Below the pieces are notes generated by a model that was given only the letters and a program-made list of their open reading frames with translations, did not search any database and was not told the origin of the DNA. A program made the position numbers and the translations under genes. From Saprospiraceae bacterium (GTDB lineage Bacteria > Bacteroidota > Bacteroidia > Chitinophagales > Saprospiraceae), in contig JADJNW010000015.1 of the NCBI GenBank assembly GCA_016714085.1, forward strand, positions 62,001 through 126,000: a stretch of DNA of 64,000 bases. Direction: 5' to 3'. Shown in pieces: positions 27,336 to 42,300 of this stretch (position 1 is the first letter of the stretch; each line of letters starts with the position of its first letter).

Positions 27336-30300
27336 ATGTAAGTCTGCCCACTATCTGTAATGCAGCCGGTGGCTGTACGGTCGAAGTTTTTGCCAATAAT
27401 TCCAGTGATGATGTGGAAGGACGCTATTTCGTTCAATCTTTCTCTGGCTTGGCAGGTGGTAACCATATGCTTACGGTTAGCTCTTGTTCAGCAATCCCTT
27501 GCACAGGCTTCCCTTATGGCTTTTGGACAGCAACGTTGAAAGTAGCAAATACAGGTTCTGTTTCCGAATTTAGCAACAAACAAAGCATGAAAACCCAGGG
27601 TCCTGCTGCTGTGGATGCAGGCGTGGCGCTCTGGCTCGATGCACAAGATGCTTTATCTGGCAATATTCCAAATGGTACGGGCTGGCAGGATCGCTCCGGG
27701 AATGACCGCGATTTTGACCTGGTTTGGAGCGATCCGAATCGCAGTACCAGCGGACTGAATTATAACCATTATGTTCAATTTGATGGCGATGACTACTTCC
27801 GTTCCTCCAAGAGTCCCTTTGTAAATGGCTTTACGGCTGGGGAAGTAATTGTAGTGACAAGGGCTTATTATCGAAATGTAAATCAAGGAAACCCATATGA
27901 CCTCGGCGGTAGCTCTCGGGGCTTCCACTATTCTTGGGGCGACGAAGCGGTTTATAATGGCTTTGGTACGAATGATCGATTGGGTTGGCGTCCTGCGACG
28001 AATCAAATCTTAGATGGAAAACCTGGTGTTGCTTCAGTGAACGGCACTCGTCTTGACATTCGGGAATGGAATATTTTCCAAACCTATTCAGCATCCGGCG
28101 CTTGGGGTACAGGCTTCAATGGTCAATTCGTGGCGACCACCAATACCAACACTGCTACCTTTGCTTTAGCTGGAGGTAATGAGCATATCGGTGCGGTGTC
28201 GGGTGCGGTCTTTTATGGTGACATTGCGGAAGTGGTGATGTATAGTCGCACGCTGACTACAGCGGAGCGTCAAAAAATCAATTCCTACCTGGCTTTAAAG
28301 TATGGTACAACGCTCGATCAGATTGCAACGAACCAGGATTATTATGCTAGTGATTGGAATGGTACAACTGGCACACGTATGTGGCAAAACGATAATGATG
28401 GCTACGAAACAAATATATTCGGTATTGGTCGGGATGATGATTCCGGTTTGCAGCAAAAGCAATCCGAATCTACTGAGCAAAATGCTATTCTTTCCGTAGC
28501 AATTGGCAGTAGCATTGCGGCATATAATGATGAGAATACAGCAACTATAACCAGCAATAAATCTTTCCTTACTTTTGCAGACAACAATCAATTGCAGCGT
28601 TTTGGTCCGGCAGTATCGGCTACCAATTCCAATTTCCGTTTTCACCGCATTTGGAAAGTGGACAAAGTGAATTGGGGAGATGCCGATATAACCTTTAAAT
28701 TTGGTGAAGATTTTGCTAATAATTATTTATTGATTGCTTCAGATGCTGGCATTAGTACCATTACTTCAGAATTGCAATTGGATGCCAATGGCACTGTAAC
28801 GTTCAATAGTAATTTGCTGACGCATGGCAGCTACTTTACAGTAGGTGCAAAAATGGAATTACCAGGTTGCATTGCTATTCCAACAGTTTCTTATCCAAAT
28901 TATCAAGAATACTATAACCACGTCGCTTTTCCTTATAATACTCCTATTGGGTATGGTTATAATACGAACCTGACTGGCACGCAGAATATGCAGGATAAAA
29001 TTGCTTTCTCCGGCTATTATGGTAGAAACTTTGCGAATAGCTTCAATTGTGATAATTGTAGCTTTGTCTATCGTGCTCGATTAAACATCGTTACGCCCGG
29101 TACTTATACTTTCTATATGTATAGCGATGACAACGGAGATGTATATGTGGATGGTGATTTAGTAGCGAGTGTTTATACTTGTTGCTATGAAACGAGTGGT
29201 ACGATTACTCTGACAGCAGGTCAGCACGATGTTGAAGTACGTCAATCCGAAGGTGGAGGCGCCGATTATGTAAGGGTACGATATTCCGGTCCAACTGTAG
29301 GACTACAAGAAATACCTATCACTGCGCTATCAGCATATACTGCTCCTGGCGTACAAACCTGGCTCAAAGCAGATCAAGGTGTAACCGTTTCTGGTACCGT
29401 CACACGCTGGAACGACGTAAGTGGCAATAATAACGACGCGTATCAGACAAATGCTAGCTATAACCCAACTTATAACAGCGGCAACGCAATCAACTTCAAC
29501 CCAGCAGTGACAACTGCTGGCGCACAAGGATTGCTTTTCAAAAAGACCATTCCTCCAACAAATAACTTCCATCTATTTGCAGTTGGTAAAACGCAGACGC
29601 ATGCTAACTGGCATAGCATGATACGCGGCGTCACAACTTACGGTGACCACCAAATTATGGGTGACGGAGCAGACCAGTTTGGTTATTATGACAATAATAA
29701 TGTCGGTTACAAAGGTAGTGGACAATACTTGAGTACCACAGAGCCTAAGCTAATGACCATGTCACATACGGCATCCAGTAATTCTGCGCAGCCACGCTTA
29801 AATGGTAAAAATGGTACACTGTTAACCAATATCAACGAAGATGATATTGATTATTTGGCGCACTTTATGAACGGCTCTTGGCAAGGTAGCGACCAATCCT
29901 TTGGCACGGTAGCAGAATTTGTCGCCGTTTCCGGTACGCTTTCCGCAACGGATATTCAAAAAATTGAATCTTATCTGGCTTTAAAATATGGCATTACACT
30001 TGATCAAACGGTAGCAACCGATTACCTTGCCAGCACTGGCACCACGATGTGGGATGCCTCTGACAATGGCATTTATAAAAATGATATTGCTGGTATTGGT
30101 AAAGATTTGTGTCAGGATTTGCACCAAAAACAATCCAAATCGGTCAATAGTGATGCTTTAGTGACAATGGCAGTGGGTACGAGCGTTGCAGCTACAAATT
30201 CTGCTAATGTTGCCAGTGTTACTACCGACAATTCCTTCCTTGCTTGGGCAAATAATGATTTGGCGACGACTTTCCTGACCAATGTTATTGGTAACCCAAC

Positions 30301-33300
30301 CGTGAACCTGCGCATGGCGCGGGTGTGGAAAGTGGACAAAACCAGCTGGACAGATGGCGACATCACTTTGAATTTGATGGGTGGCAATGATCAAAATTAT
30401 TTGGTCATCAGCAATACCGATCCAACTTTTGCTACTATCCATCAAGTATTAGCATTAGATGCCAATGGTAATGTGACATTGAATTCCAGTTTATTGCAAG
30501 ATGGTGCATATTTCACTTTTGGTAAGCGATTAGCTGGACCAGCTTGTGTTAATACAGGGATTGCACTTTGGCTTCGTGCAGATGATGGCACTGCTACGGG
30601 AGCGCTTTGGCGAGATTACAGTGGTAACCAGCGAGATGCGGTTCAGGCAAATGTGACCAATCAACCTGCGGTACTTAGTAGTGGAATGAACTACAACCCT
30701 GCACTCAATTTTGATGCTGCAATTAATAAGTATTTACAGGCGCCTTCAGTATTTGGCACTGGGGCACTCACCAATGCTTATGTCTTTTTAGCAAGTACGG
30801 CAGATGGTACTGGCAATGGGAATGCACCTTTTGGCGAGCGAATAAATAATGGGCAAGACCTGAATGCTTATATTTACAATGGTGGTCAAGTGTTTTGGGA
30901 TTTTCCGTATGGCTGGCGAATCAATACAGCCTGGGGTGGTACTGTGAGTATTCCGAATGTATGGACATTTGGACGTACGGTCTCTTTGGGTACGATCTCT
31001 CGGGATGGTCGCCAAATTACCTCTGCGGCAGGCGGCTTCTCTGGTCTTTTTGGTACTAATAATCCTTTTGAAGTTGGTCGTCGCTTAGGTGGAACTTATT
31101 ATCACGGTAAGATCGGTGAATTGATTGTTTATACTGCTGCGCCTTCTGCAGCGGAGCAGAAACGCATAGAAAGCTATCTGGCCTTAAAGTATGGTGTAAC
31201 CTTAGATCAAACCTCCGCCACCGATTATATCGCCAGCGATGGCACAACCAAAATGTGGGATGCTACCGTCAATAGTGGCTATAAGAATGATATTGCAGGT
31301 ATCGGACGAGATAATTGTACTGCATTGCACCAAAAGCAATCGGCTTCAGTCAATCCAGGAAATTTAATCACCATAGCAACCGGTAGTAGCGTAGCTGCTT
31401 CTAATCAAGCCAATACGAATGATGTCACCAACGACTTATCTTTCCTCGTTTGGGGGCACAATAACCTGGCAACTGCCTTTGGTCCGGCAGTCACCGGCGT
31501 TCCGAATGCAACCGCACGTATGAGCCGCGTCTGGCGCGTGGACAAAACTGCCAACTGGGCAGATCAAAATATTACCATCTGCGCTGGACAAACAGGTGAC
31601 CGTTACCTCCTTATTAATGCCACCGACGCTGCTTTTGGTGCAGGTACGACGGAGCACGCCATGAATTTCGGTACAGGTTGTGTTACGATTAACTCTTCTT
31701 TATTGCCTGATGGCGCTTATTTTACGTTGGGAACAAAGATAGTTGGTCCAGCTTGTGTGAATTCAGGTATTGCACTTTGGATGCGTGCGGATTACAATGG
31801 TACAGCGACTTCCTGGAGTGATTTTAGTGGAAACAGCAGAAATACAACAGGTGTTTATCAGAGCTGGACACCAAACAGTACTGGCGCAAACTTCAACCCT
31901 TACTTGGATAACACTGCTTTAGCAGCTTATTACAATTTAAATGGTAACTACTCTACGCCAGGTATTGTCAATACCAAAATATTTGCAGTCAATTTGCCGG
32001 TGAATGGCGGTACGACGATGCCTTTTTCAGAACGAACAACCAGTGGCGATAACATCCGCTTATACAGTCCTAATAGTGATGGCATTATGTATTGGGATGC
32101 TCCTTATGGCTATCGGGTCAGCGCCTCTTTTACGGGTAATGGCGGTACGTATGGTGTTCCGAACCTGTTTGTAGGCGAGCGCAGCCCAACCAATATGGCA
32201 ATTCGCCTCAATGGTAAAACATCTATAAGTAGCAATGGCGCTTTCTCACCTTTTACCACTGCCGGGGGCGCTTATGCACACATTGGTGCAAACTGGGGTT
32301 GGTCAACTTATGCCAACAACCGCATTGCAGAAGTAGTCATTTATAAAGACGCTTCGGCGATGACCCCGGTGCAAATCCAGCAAATAGAAAGTTATTTAGC
32401 ACTGAAATATGGTATCAGCCTCAATACCAATACCGACGGCGACGGCACTTCTTTTGAAGTCCTGACGGGTACGAATCCTTCCAGTGTCACAGAAGGCGAT
32501 TATGTTGCCAGCGACGGTACAACGATTTATTGGGATGCTTCTGCTAATATGGGGTACAATTCTTATGTTGCTGGTATCGGTCGAGACGATTGTACGGAAT
32601 TAAACCAAAAACAATCCAAATCCGTCAACACGGGTGAAATCTTGACTGCTGCGCTTGGCAGTACCGTCCAGACCAGCAACGTTGCTAATACGAATACAAT
32701 TACCACCGACAACTCTTTCCTTGTTTGGGGAAATAATAATGGCTTAAACGAATTTGCTAATGCGGTCACCGGCACGAATGTCACTGCTTACCTGGATCGC
32801 GTATGGCGCGTGGACAAAACTGCCAACTGGGCAGATCAGGATATTACGATGTGCTTCAGCGGCTACAATGACGATGATTATCTTTTGATTAGCAATGCGA
32901 GTGCCACATTTGCATCCTTGGATCAGGAAAAACAGTTAAGTGTATTGGGTTGCGTTACGTTCAATTCTTCTGAACTGCCCGATGGTGCTTATTTCTCTGT
33001 TGGTAAGAATATCATGGCGCCAGGTTGTGTCACAGGTGGTATCGTTACCTGGCTCGACGCACAGACAGTGGCTTCCGGCAATATGATTAATGGCGTAGGT
33101 TGGCCAGATCAATCAGGTAATAATAAATATTTCAATACGGTTACAGGCGACCCTGCTCGTACCGACGCTGCCTTGAACTATAACCACGTTATCAATTTTG
33201 ATGGAAATGATTACCTCAATTCTACCCAAAGTCCTTTTGTAAATAATTTCACAGCGGGAGAAGTATTGGTGGTGACTAAATCCGCTGGGCAGTATGTGGG

Positions 33301-36300
33301 TCAAGGGAATCCTTATGATTTTGGTTCAGGTAATCGAAACGAGCATTTCTCTTGGAGCAACAGCTATGTCTATAATGGTTTTGGTACAACAGATAACTAC
33401 GTCTATAATCCAGAAACGAACGTAGTTGGAGATAATAAAGCGGGGGCACCAAATCCAGCTTTAGGTACATTCTACACGGAAACCAACTGGAATCTATATC
33501 ACACTTATTCTGCTCCAAGTGATTGGGGAACAGGTTTTAATGGCTTATTCAAAGCTACTTCTGCTACCAATACCGTAAACTTTGGCTTAGGAGGCGGCAA
33601 CGAGCACATCAGTGCGGTCGCCGGCTATATATATGGTGGCGACATCGCCGAAGTCATCCTCTACCGCCGCAAGCTCACTGCGCCTGAGCGGCAGAAAGTG
33701 ATGAGCTATCTGGCTTTGAAATATGGTATGACCTTAGATACCACCGTCACCGATCAGGATTACATCGCTGCGGATGGTACTATTTTTTGGGATTGGGCGG
33801 ATAATAATAACTACCAGCACGACATCGCTGGTATCGGGCGCGATGACTGTCAGAAACTCAACCAAAAACAATCCAAATCCATCAACGGCGACGATCCCTT
33901 GGCAATTGCCGTTGGCGATTTCACGACTCTCCCGACCAGCAATGAAGCCAATACCGCTACTATTGCAGATGATGAATCTTTCCTGGTATGGAGCAATAAT
34001 AACGGTGCTTTAACCTTTACTACACCTGTTCCGAAAGTAGGCATCAATGGTACTTTCCATACAATTCGCAAGTGGAGAATCAGCAAAACCAGCTTCACCG
34101 ATCAGGATATTACCATTAGTGTGGGGCAAACGGGCGAGCGCTACTTACTCGTGGATGAAGATGGCAGTGGCGATTTTGAAAATGACGCGAATACTAAAGA
34201 ATACGCCTTTGATTTTACAACAGGCTTATTGAATATCAGTTCCCTGAACCTGCCCGACGGCGCAGTGATTACACTAGCTACTAAGATTTCAGGGCCGGCT
34301 TGTGTAAATTCGGGTATTCAAGTATGGTTGAGAAGTGATTATGGTACAAGTACCACGACTGACGGCGCTTTTGTAACTGGCTGGAGTGACTTTAGCGGTA
34401 ATAACAATAGCGGCACTCAACCAACAGCAAATATTCAACCGACCTATGAAATAGATGCTGCAAGCCAAGTTAATTTTAATGCCACAGTGAAGTTTGACGG
34501 TAGTAATGATTTCTTGGAGAACACAACGGCAACTTTGTTAAGCAACACCAGTGCTACTTTGCTTGCAGTAGTAGATCAGGATGCTTATACAACTTGGGGT
34601 GGTGTGTTTTCTTATAACCGAACTGGAACCAGAGGGCGTCCGATTATCACAGTTACGGATGTGAATAATAAGATTGGAGCTAATAATACGGGTATAGCTC
34701 CTACGCAAGCTTCGGTTAATACACCTGCGCCAGGCTTTATCATACGAACGCATTTTGCTGCGGGTACCGTAAGCGCTGTTGCGAATGCTGGGGAGCTAAC
34801 AGATACGGAGCCAACCTGGGCAGAAAGTGGATCTTTGAATGGTTACTACGTTGGTCGCCATAATGAAGGTGGCAGTTATTTCAACGGTCGGGTTTCCGAG
34901 GTTGTTTCTTACAATAGAGCGCTCACTGCTATTGAACTCCAGCAAGTAGAATCTTATCTGGCATTGAAATATGGCGTTACCCTTACTACTGATAATGATA
35001 ACGATGCCACTGCTTTTGAAACCATCAGCGGCAGCATTAAAGAAGGCGATTATGTAGCCAGCAATGGCACAACGATATACTGGGATGGTTTAACGAATAC
35101 AGGTTATAATAATAATATCGCTGGTATTGGTCTGGATATATGTACCGAATTATATCAAAAACAATCCAAATCAGTCAACAGTGGCGAAATTCTAACGGGT
35201 GCACTCGGTAGCGCCGTAGCTGCCAGCAATGCAGCCAATACCACGGCTTTTGCTGATAGCGATCTGAGCTTCCTCGTTTGGGGGCATAATAATGGAGCAA
35301 ATGATTTCAATAATACCGTAACCGCTACGGGTACTGTTTCGATGGCATACCTCGGTCTCGTCTGGCGCGCACAAAATACGGATTTTTCCAACCAAAGCAT
35401 CACCTTGTGCTTCAGTGGTTATGATGCGGATGATTATCTGCTCATCAGTAATGCGAGCTCGACCTTTGCTACCATTGACCAGGAAAAACAATTAGATGCC
35501 AATGGTTGCGTGACATTTATGTCCGATGACCTGCCTGATGGCGCTTATTTCACATTGGGTAAAAATCTAGTAGCCCTGCTTGCGTGGACGGCGGTATCAA
35601 ACTCTGGCTACGCGCCGATGATGGTTCAGTAGCAGATTCGCTTTGGACGGATTATAGTGGAAATGGCATCATCGCAACGCAAAGCACGGTTGGAAATCGC
35701 CCTTCCGTAACAACCGCAGCTACTAATTTTAATCCTGCTCTTACATTTGATGGTACTACTGATGTCCTTGATTTATCATCGCCTGCTTTAGGTACAGGCG
35801 ATGTGCCTTATAGCATATTTACAGTGGGAACTCCTGCGTCTGTTTCTGGTGGGTATCATTATATGTATGTAGAAGGTGCGAATGCTACAAATCAACGAAT
35901 TAGCGTTGGGCGTGTAGATAATAGAATGGTCAATGCAAATTATTTAAACGATATAGTGGGTACCACAAATAGTGTAGTCGCAAGTGAGACAGCTATTTAC
36001 AATTGGACAAAAGTGGCGAATACAGCGGGTGGTCAGCGGGCACAGAATAAAAATAATCTTTCCATCAATAGTGACGTAAATACCGGCTTTAATAAGCAAA
36101 ACGCTTATCAAAGAATTGGTAGCTCTTCTGGCGCAGAGTACTGGGATGGCAAGATGAATGAAGTGATTGTTTACAATCGAGTGTTAACAGCCACCGAAGC
36201 CCAAAAGGTTAATTCCTACCTTGCTTTAAAGTACGGTATCACCATTGACCAAACAGTAGCAACAGATTATATCGCCAGCGATGGTAGTAATATTTGGGAT

Positions 36301-39300
36301 GCTTCGGATAACGGTGCTTACAAAGTGGATATCGCTGGCTTGGGCAAGGATATTTGCACAGGCTTGGATCAAAAGCAATCCAAATCGGTCAATGCTAATA
36401 GTCTCATTACAATGGCTTTGGGAGGTTCAGTGGCTTCGTCCAATGCAGCTAATCCGAATACGATTACCAATGATAAGTCCTTCTTTGTATGGGCGAATAA
36501 TGGTTTGGCGATAACCTTTACCACGGCATTTACAAAAACGGGTTCTACTATTAATCTGCGCACACCACGCATCTGGCAGGTGGACAGGACTAACTGGGCA
36601 GACCAAAACATTACAATTTGTGTCGGACAGACAGGTGAGCGCTCGCTCATTATTGACAATGGTTTAGATGCCGATTTTGCTGATGATGCCGAAACTTCCG
36701 TACACGCGCTTGACTTTAGCACAGGTTGTGTCACGATTAATTCCAGTTTGCTGCCTGATGGTGCGCATTTCTCATTGGGTACGGAGATCAAAGGCCCGGC
36801 TTGTGTGGATGCGGGCGTAGTTGCTTGGTTGAGAGCAGATTATGGTGTCATTGACGATGGCTCTGGCAAAGCTTCCTCTTGGTCAGATTACAGTGGCAAT
36901 AGCAAAAACTTTACGCAAGGTACAGCGGCTAATCGACCAGCAATTAATAGTGTAAATGCTTATTCCAATTTCAACCCTACGGTTTATTTCAATAGTGTAA
37001 GTAGTGCTGAATATTTGGCGAGCGCAACGAATCTTTGGACGGCAGGGCAACCCGGTTCCGGCTTTGCTGCTGCTTTCCATCAAAATGTAACGGATAGTTG
37101 GGGGCATTTAATAGATCAAAATGATGAACCGACATTGCTTAAATGGGCAGGCATTCCAAATATGGCGGTCTATGACAATGGTACAATTGCTACTCCCACC
37201 ACCTCACCAGCCTTGCCAACATTGCAAAATAATATTACCTCGGTAGTAGGTATAGATTTCGGAACTACTGCTAACTCTTACAATCTTTATTTCAATGCGG
37301 TTTCCGGTGCGGTAACGCATGCGCCAGCGCCAAGTGTTGTGAACAATGCAATGCGCATCGGATTGCAGGTGGATAATACAGATCCCTGGCGGGGTGGTAT
37401 TCATGAAGTGATTATTTACAATCGGGAATTGACTGCAATAGAATTACAAAGAGTTAACTCTTATTTGGCTTTGAAATATGGCGTTACCCTTACTACTGAC
37501 AATGATGGCGACGCTACCGCCTTTGAAACGATTAGTGGAAGTGTGACAGAAGGTGACTATGTTGCAAGCGATGGCATGACCATCTATTGGGATGCCTCTG
37601 CTAATAGTGCTTATCACAACTCTGTTGCCGGTATTGGTAAAGATATGTGTACCGAATTGCTGCAAAAGCAATCCAAATCCGTCAATACGGGTGAAATCCT
37701 TACTGTAGCATTGGGTAGTGTCATTGAAACGACAAATGCGCTCAATACAAACCCAATTACGGATGATGTATCCTTCCTGGTATGGGGACATAATAATGGC
37801 TCTACAGATTTCTCTTCGGATGCAGGTGGTACCAATGCCACGGTGCGCATGGATCGGGTATGGCGTGTGCAAAGAACCGACTGGACGGATCAGAATATTA
37901 CAATGAAATTTGATGGTTATGATGATGAAAGCTATCTGATCATTCATCCTACTGATCCCACCTTTGCAGCTATACCATTGGAATATCAACTGAGTGCAAC
38001 GGGCGAGGTGACCTTCAATACTAGTGATTTGCCAGATGGCGCGTATTTTACGCTGGGTAAAAATCTTATTGGCCCGGCTTGTGTGGATGGTGGCATTCAA
38101 GTTTGGTTGAGAGCAGATCAAGGTGTGGCGACTTCCGGCACAGAGGTAACTACCTGGAGCGATTTTAGTAATAACGGTAATACGCCAACGACTGTAAGTA
38201 CGCCTGATTTTACTGAAAATTCTGTGAACTTCAATCCAGCAGTATCTTTCCAAGGCGTGACAACGGATGAGTATTTCAACTTTGGTACGCTAACGAATGG
38301 CTTTACTCAGGCACAAGCATTTGTGGTCACCTTCCAAGATAATGCTGATGTAATAAGTGATAATGAAACTGGCCTTTGGCGGATTGGGGGTAATTCAAAT
38401 ACCCACAACGTTTTAACGAACGAATTACTCTATGAAAGTTTTGGTAATAATGCTCGGATTGATGCACTTGCTACCCCAGAGGGTTCAGAAATACCGCATT
38501 TATACAGTGCAAGCCAATCCTCCAGCAATCAGGCAAATTTGTATTGGAATGCACTCAATTTTCATACCAGCGCCCGAACCACGCTCTTCCCTAACGAGGA
38601 AATGTGGTTAGGTAAAAATAGAGCAAGCAATCGCTATAAAGGGGATATAGTAGAATTTATCTTGTATAATCGGGTATTGACAGCAGCGGAGCAACAACGA
38701 GTAAATTCCTATCTCGCATTGAAGTACGGTATTACAATCGATCAAACGACAAACACAGATTACCTTGCTAGCGACGATTCAAAAATGTGGGAAAATGATA
38801 GTGACGGCTTCGAATATGATATTGCTGGTATCGGTAAAGATGAATGTACTGAGTTGCATCAAAAGCAGTCCACTTCAGTCAATTCAGATGATGTGGTGAC
38901 CTTTGCAGTGGGTAGCCATACTGTGCTCCCGGCTACCAATGTCGCTAATACTAGCCCGGTGACGAATGACTTATCCTTCTTCACTTGGGCGAATGACAAT
39001 GGTAATACCGATGTATTCTCAACGGCAGTGACGGCAACCAATGCGGAATTGCGTATGGCCCGTATCTGGAAAGTGGATAAATTCAACTGGCAAGATCAGG
39101 ATATTACCCTTTGTTTTGATGGGCAAATTGGTGAACGCTATGTGTTGATTGACAACAACAGCGCGACTTTAGCCAGTGTTGACAAAGAAATTCCACTTGA
39201 TCCATTGACTGGTTGTGCGACCTTCAACTCTTCTGAACTTGATCACGGATACTATTTCTCACTGGGTACAAAAATTCTTGCTCCCGGTTGCGCCGATAAC

Positions 39301-42300
39301 GGGGACATTCTTACTTGGTTACGAGCAGATTATGGAGCTTCTTCTACACAGTGGAATGACTTCAGCGGGCGCACGACACACGCACGCCAGACAGCAGTGG
39401 CTGATACACCAACAATTGCTGTAACCGCGGCGTACATGAACTTTAACCCAGCAGTGGATTTTGATGGCGGTGATTTTATGAATTTCGATATTCTTGGACA
39501 GAATTTGAATATTAATCCAACAGAAACAGACCGTGATCCGATTACAGTACTGACTGTTTATCAAGCAGATGTACTTAGTCGTCCACTTTGGGGTAATGAT
39601 AACAACGGCGCCGATCGTGAGTTGTATATGCATCAAGTAAATAATGGCACTAGTTTGACACCTTTCAGTGGAGGTAATATAGCGAGTCAGAGTAAAATAC
39701 TAACAACGATCCTGGATGAAGGGCTTACCAATGGCTCTTTCATATATGCAGATGGCGTGCAAGTATTGAATTTCACAGAATCCGGTTCTGACGGTGGTTT
39801 AACCAATACGATGCTGGGACGAAGCTGGACAGGACAAGGCGATGGTGCTATGTTTGATGGTCGCATTGCTGAATTTGCAGTTTATCGCGGCGCGTTAACA
39901 ACAGCCCAGCGCCAACAGGCGGAATCTTATCTGGCAATTAAGTATGGTATTACGCTCGATCAATCGACGCCAACCGACTATATCGCCAGTGATGGTACTA
40001 CGCTGATGTGGGATGCAAGTGTAAATACTGGTTATAGCAATGACATTGCCGGTATTGGCCGCGATACTTGTACGGCATTGAATCAAAAACAATCACACTC
40101 TGCGAATAGCGACTATTTGGTTACCATGGCTTTGGGTACGGCAGTTGAAACAACAAATACTGCGAACGCTAATGTTTTCACGAACGATCTGTCGTTCTTG
40201 ACCTGGGGTAATAATGACGGGCTCATTTCTTTCACAGATAATCAAACTGGTTCGTTTGTAAATGCTCGTCTTGGCAGGATTTGGAAAGTACAGAAGAGTG
40301 TAAATTGGGATGATGCACAAGACGTTACCCTTTGTTTCAATGGTTTTGACGAGGATAGCTACCTTTTGATAAGTGATGCCAACAATTTTGCTACGCTTGA
40401 TCTTGAGCAACAACTGGATGCCAGTGGCTGTACGACAATCAATTCTGCCTTGTTGGAAAATGCGGATTTCTTTACCCTCGGTACAGATGTGGCGGGCCCC
40501 GGCTGCGTCAATCCAGGCATTGCGATGTGGTTGCGAGCTGATGCTGGCACAATGGATGGCACACTTTGGCAGGATCAAAGCGGTAATGATTTGAACGCAG
40601 CGCAAGGTACCATGACTAATGAACCAACCTTGACTGCTGGCGCTATCAACTTTAATCCAGCGATGGTATTCGACGGAGCGGATAATTTCATGGAACTCGC
40701 TCCACTTAATGGCTTGCCTTATGACAATGCGGATCGAACTATTATTTCGGTAGGTTTTTCGAGCAACACCAGTGGCAACCGCTGGATATTCTCCTACGGT
40801 ACGAATACCACCAGCGATGCTAACTTCTGGGGCAACAGGGTACAACAGGTAACTACGGCGGCTTTAATGATGACGTTACTTCAACGACTTATTGGACTAC
40901 AAATGTTCCGAATCTAACGGTGAATACCTATAATGGTACAAATGCCACGATCGCAAAAGACGGTAAATCCCTCGTCTCTATGGCTAAAACCTGGACGACT
41001 CTTCAAAACGTAGGTTATTTGGGTCGGCAGGTAAATGGCTCTGAATACTGGCAGGGCGGTATTGGTGAAGTTGTGGTGTACAATCGTTTACTTACAGCAT
41101 TAGAATTACAACAGGCACACTCATACCTTGCTCTCAAATACGGTATTACCCTAACAACAGATAATAATAACAATAGTACCGATTTCGAGGTGCTAAGCGG
41201 TAGTGTGACCGAAGGTGATTATGTTGCTAGCAACGGTACAACGATTTATTGGGATGGTTCAGCAAACGTGGGCTATACGCATGATATATCGGGTATAGGT
41301 TTGGATGGCTGTACGGGCTTGAATCAGAAGCAATCGAGATCGGTGAACGGGGATGCGGTGATTACGATGGGTTTGGGTAGCATTGAGGTGGATAATTCGA
41401 GCAATAGCAACGTGTTTGACGCAGATTTGAGTTTTTGGTATGGGGTAATAATAATGGATCATTGTCAGAAATCACGACGGATTTGCCAGCGCAGTTTAGC
41501 GTAGGAGGCTATCGCCTGGCGCGGGAATGGAAAGTGGATGAGACGAATAATGTGGGGGGAGTGCAGGTAAAAGCGAATCTGAATATGCCACCGCTAGCAG
41601 GGGCGATCTCAGGTTCGGTAGCCTCGGAAATTCGCTTGCTGATCGATCGGGATGGAGATGGAGATTTCACCACAGGAGTGGTGGATATTATCACCGCCTC
41701 GGATTACAGCGGAGGGATAGCCACATTCGATAACGTTGATTTTCTGGATGGAGATGTGTTCACGGTAGGAACAAAGTTGCCGGATGTGAGCCTGTCGTTG
41801 AAGGTGCTACTGCAAGGAGCAGCGATTGGAGCGGGAGCGGGGATGATGCGCAATGACTTGCAGACCTTTGGCATGACCTACAGTGAACCAGATATACTGC
41901 CGATCACCGATCCTTATCAAGGGACAAGTATGTATGCAGATATCAATAATCCTGCGGGGGTAGTAGGGACTTTGGTAGATTGGGTGGAAGTACAAATACG
42001 CAGTGTGGCTGATCCGAATATCATATTGGAACAAAAGTCTTTGTTATTGCAAACAGATGGAGATGTAGTGGAGGTGGATGGAAGCACACCAAAGTTTGTA
42101 CCTCAGGGGCAAGCCGTACATATCGTGGTACGCCATCGCAATCACCTTGCGGTGATGAGCAATTCGATCGGGGTATTCCAGGATGTGGTAAGTTATGACT
42201 TCACCACGGGACTGAGTCAGGCACACAAAGTAGATTCGGGGATCCGGATATGATGGTTCAGGTGAATGGACATTGGACGCTGTGGGCAGCTGATAACTTC

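Noticed and set aside
37444..38253. Long minus-strand open frame (269 codons) inside giant 2
   Set aside because: It is antisense to repeat unit sequence and recurs wherever the repeat recurs (also 8914-9522, 12909-13367, 40093-40845). Composition is not protein-like; the plus strand has clear domains.
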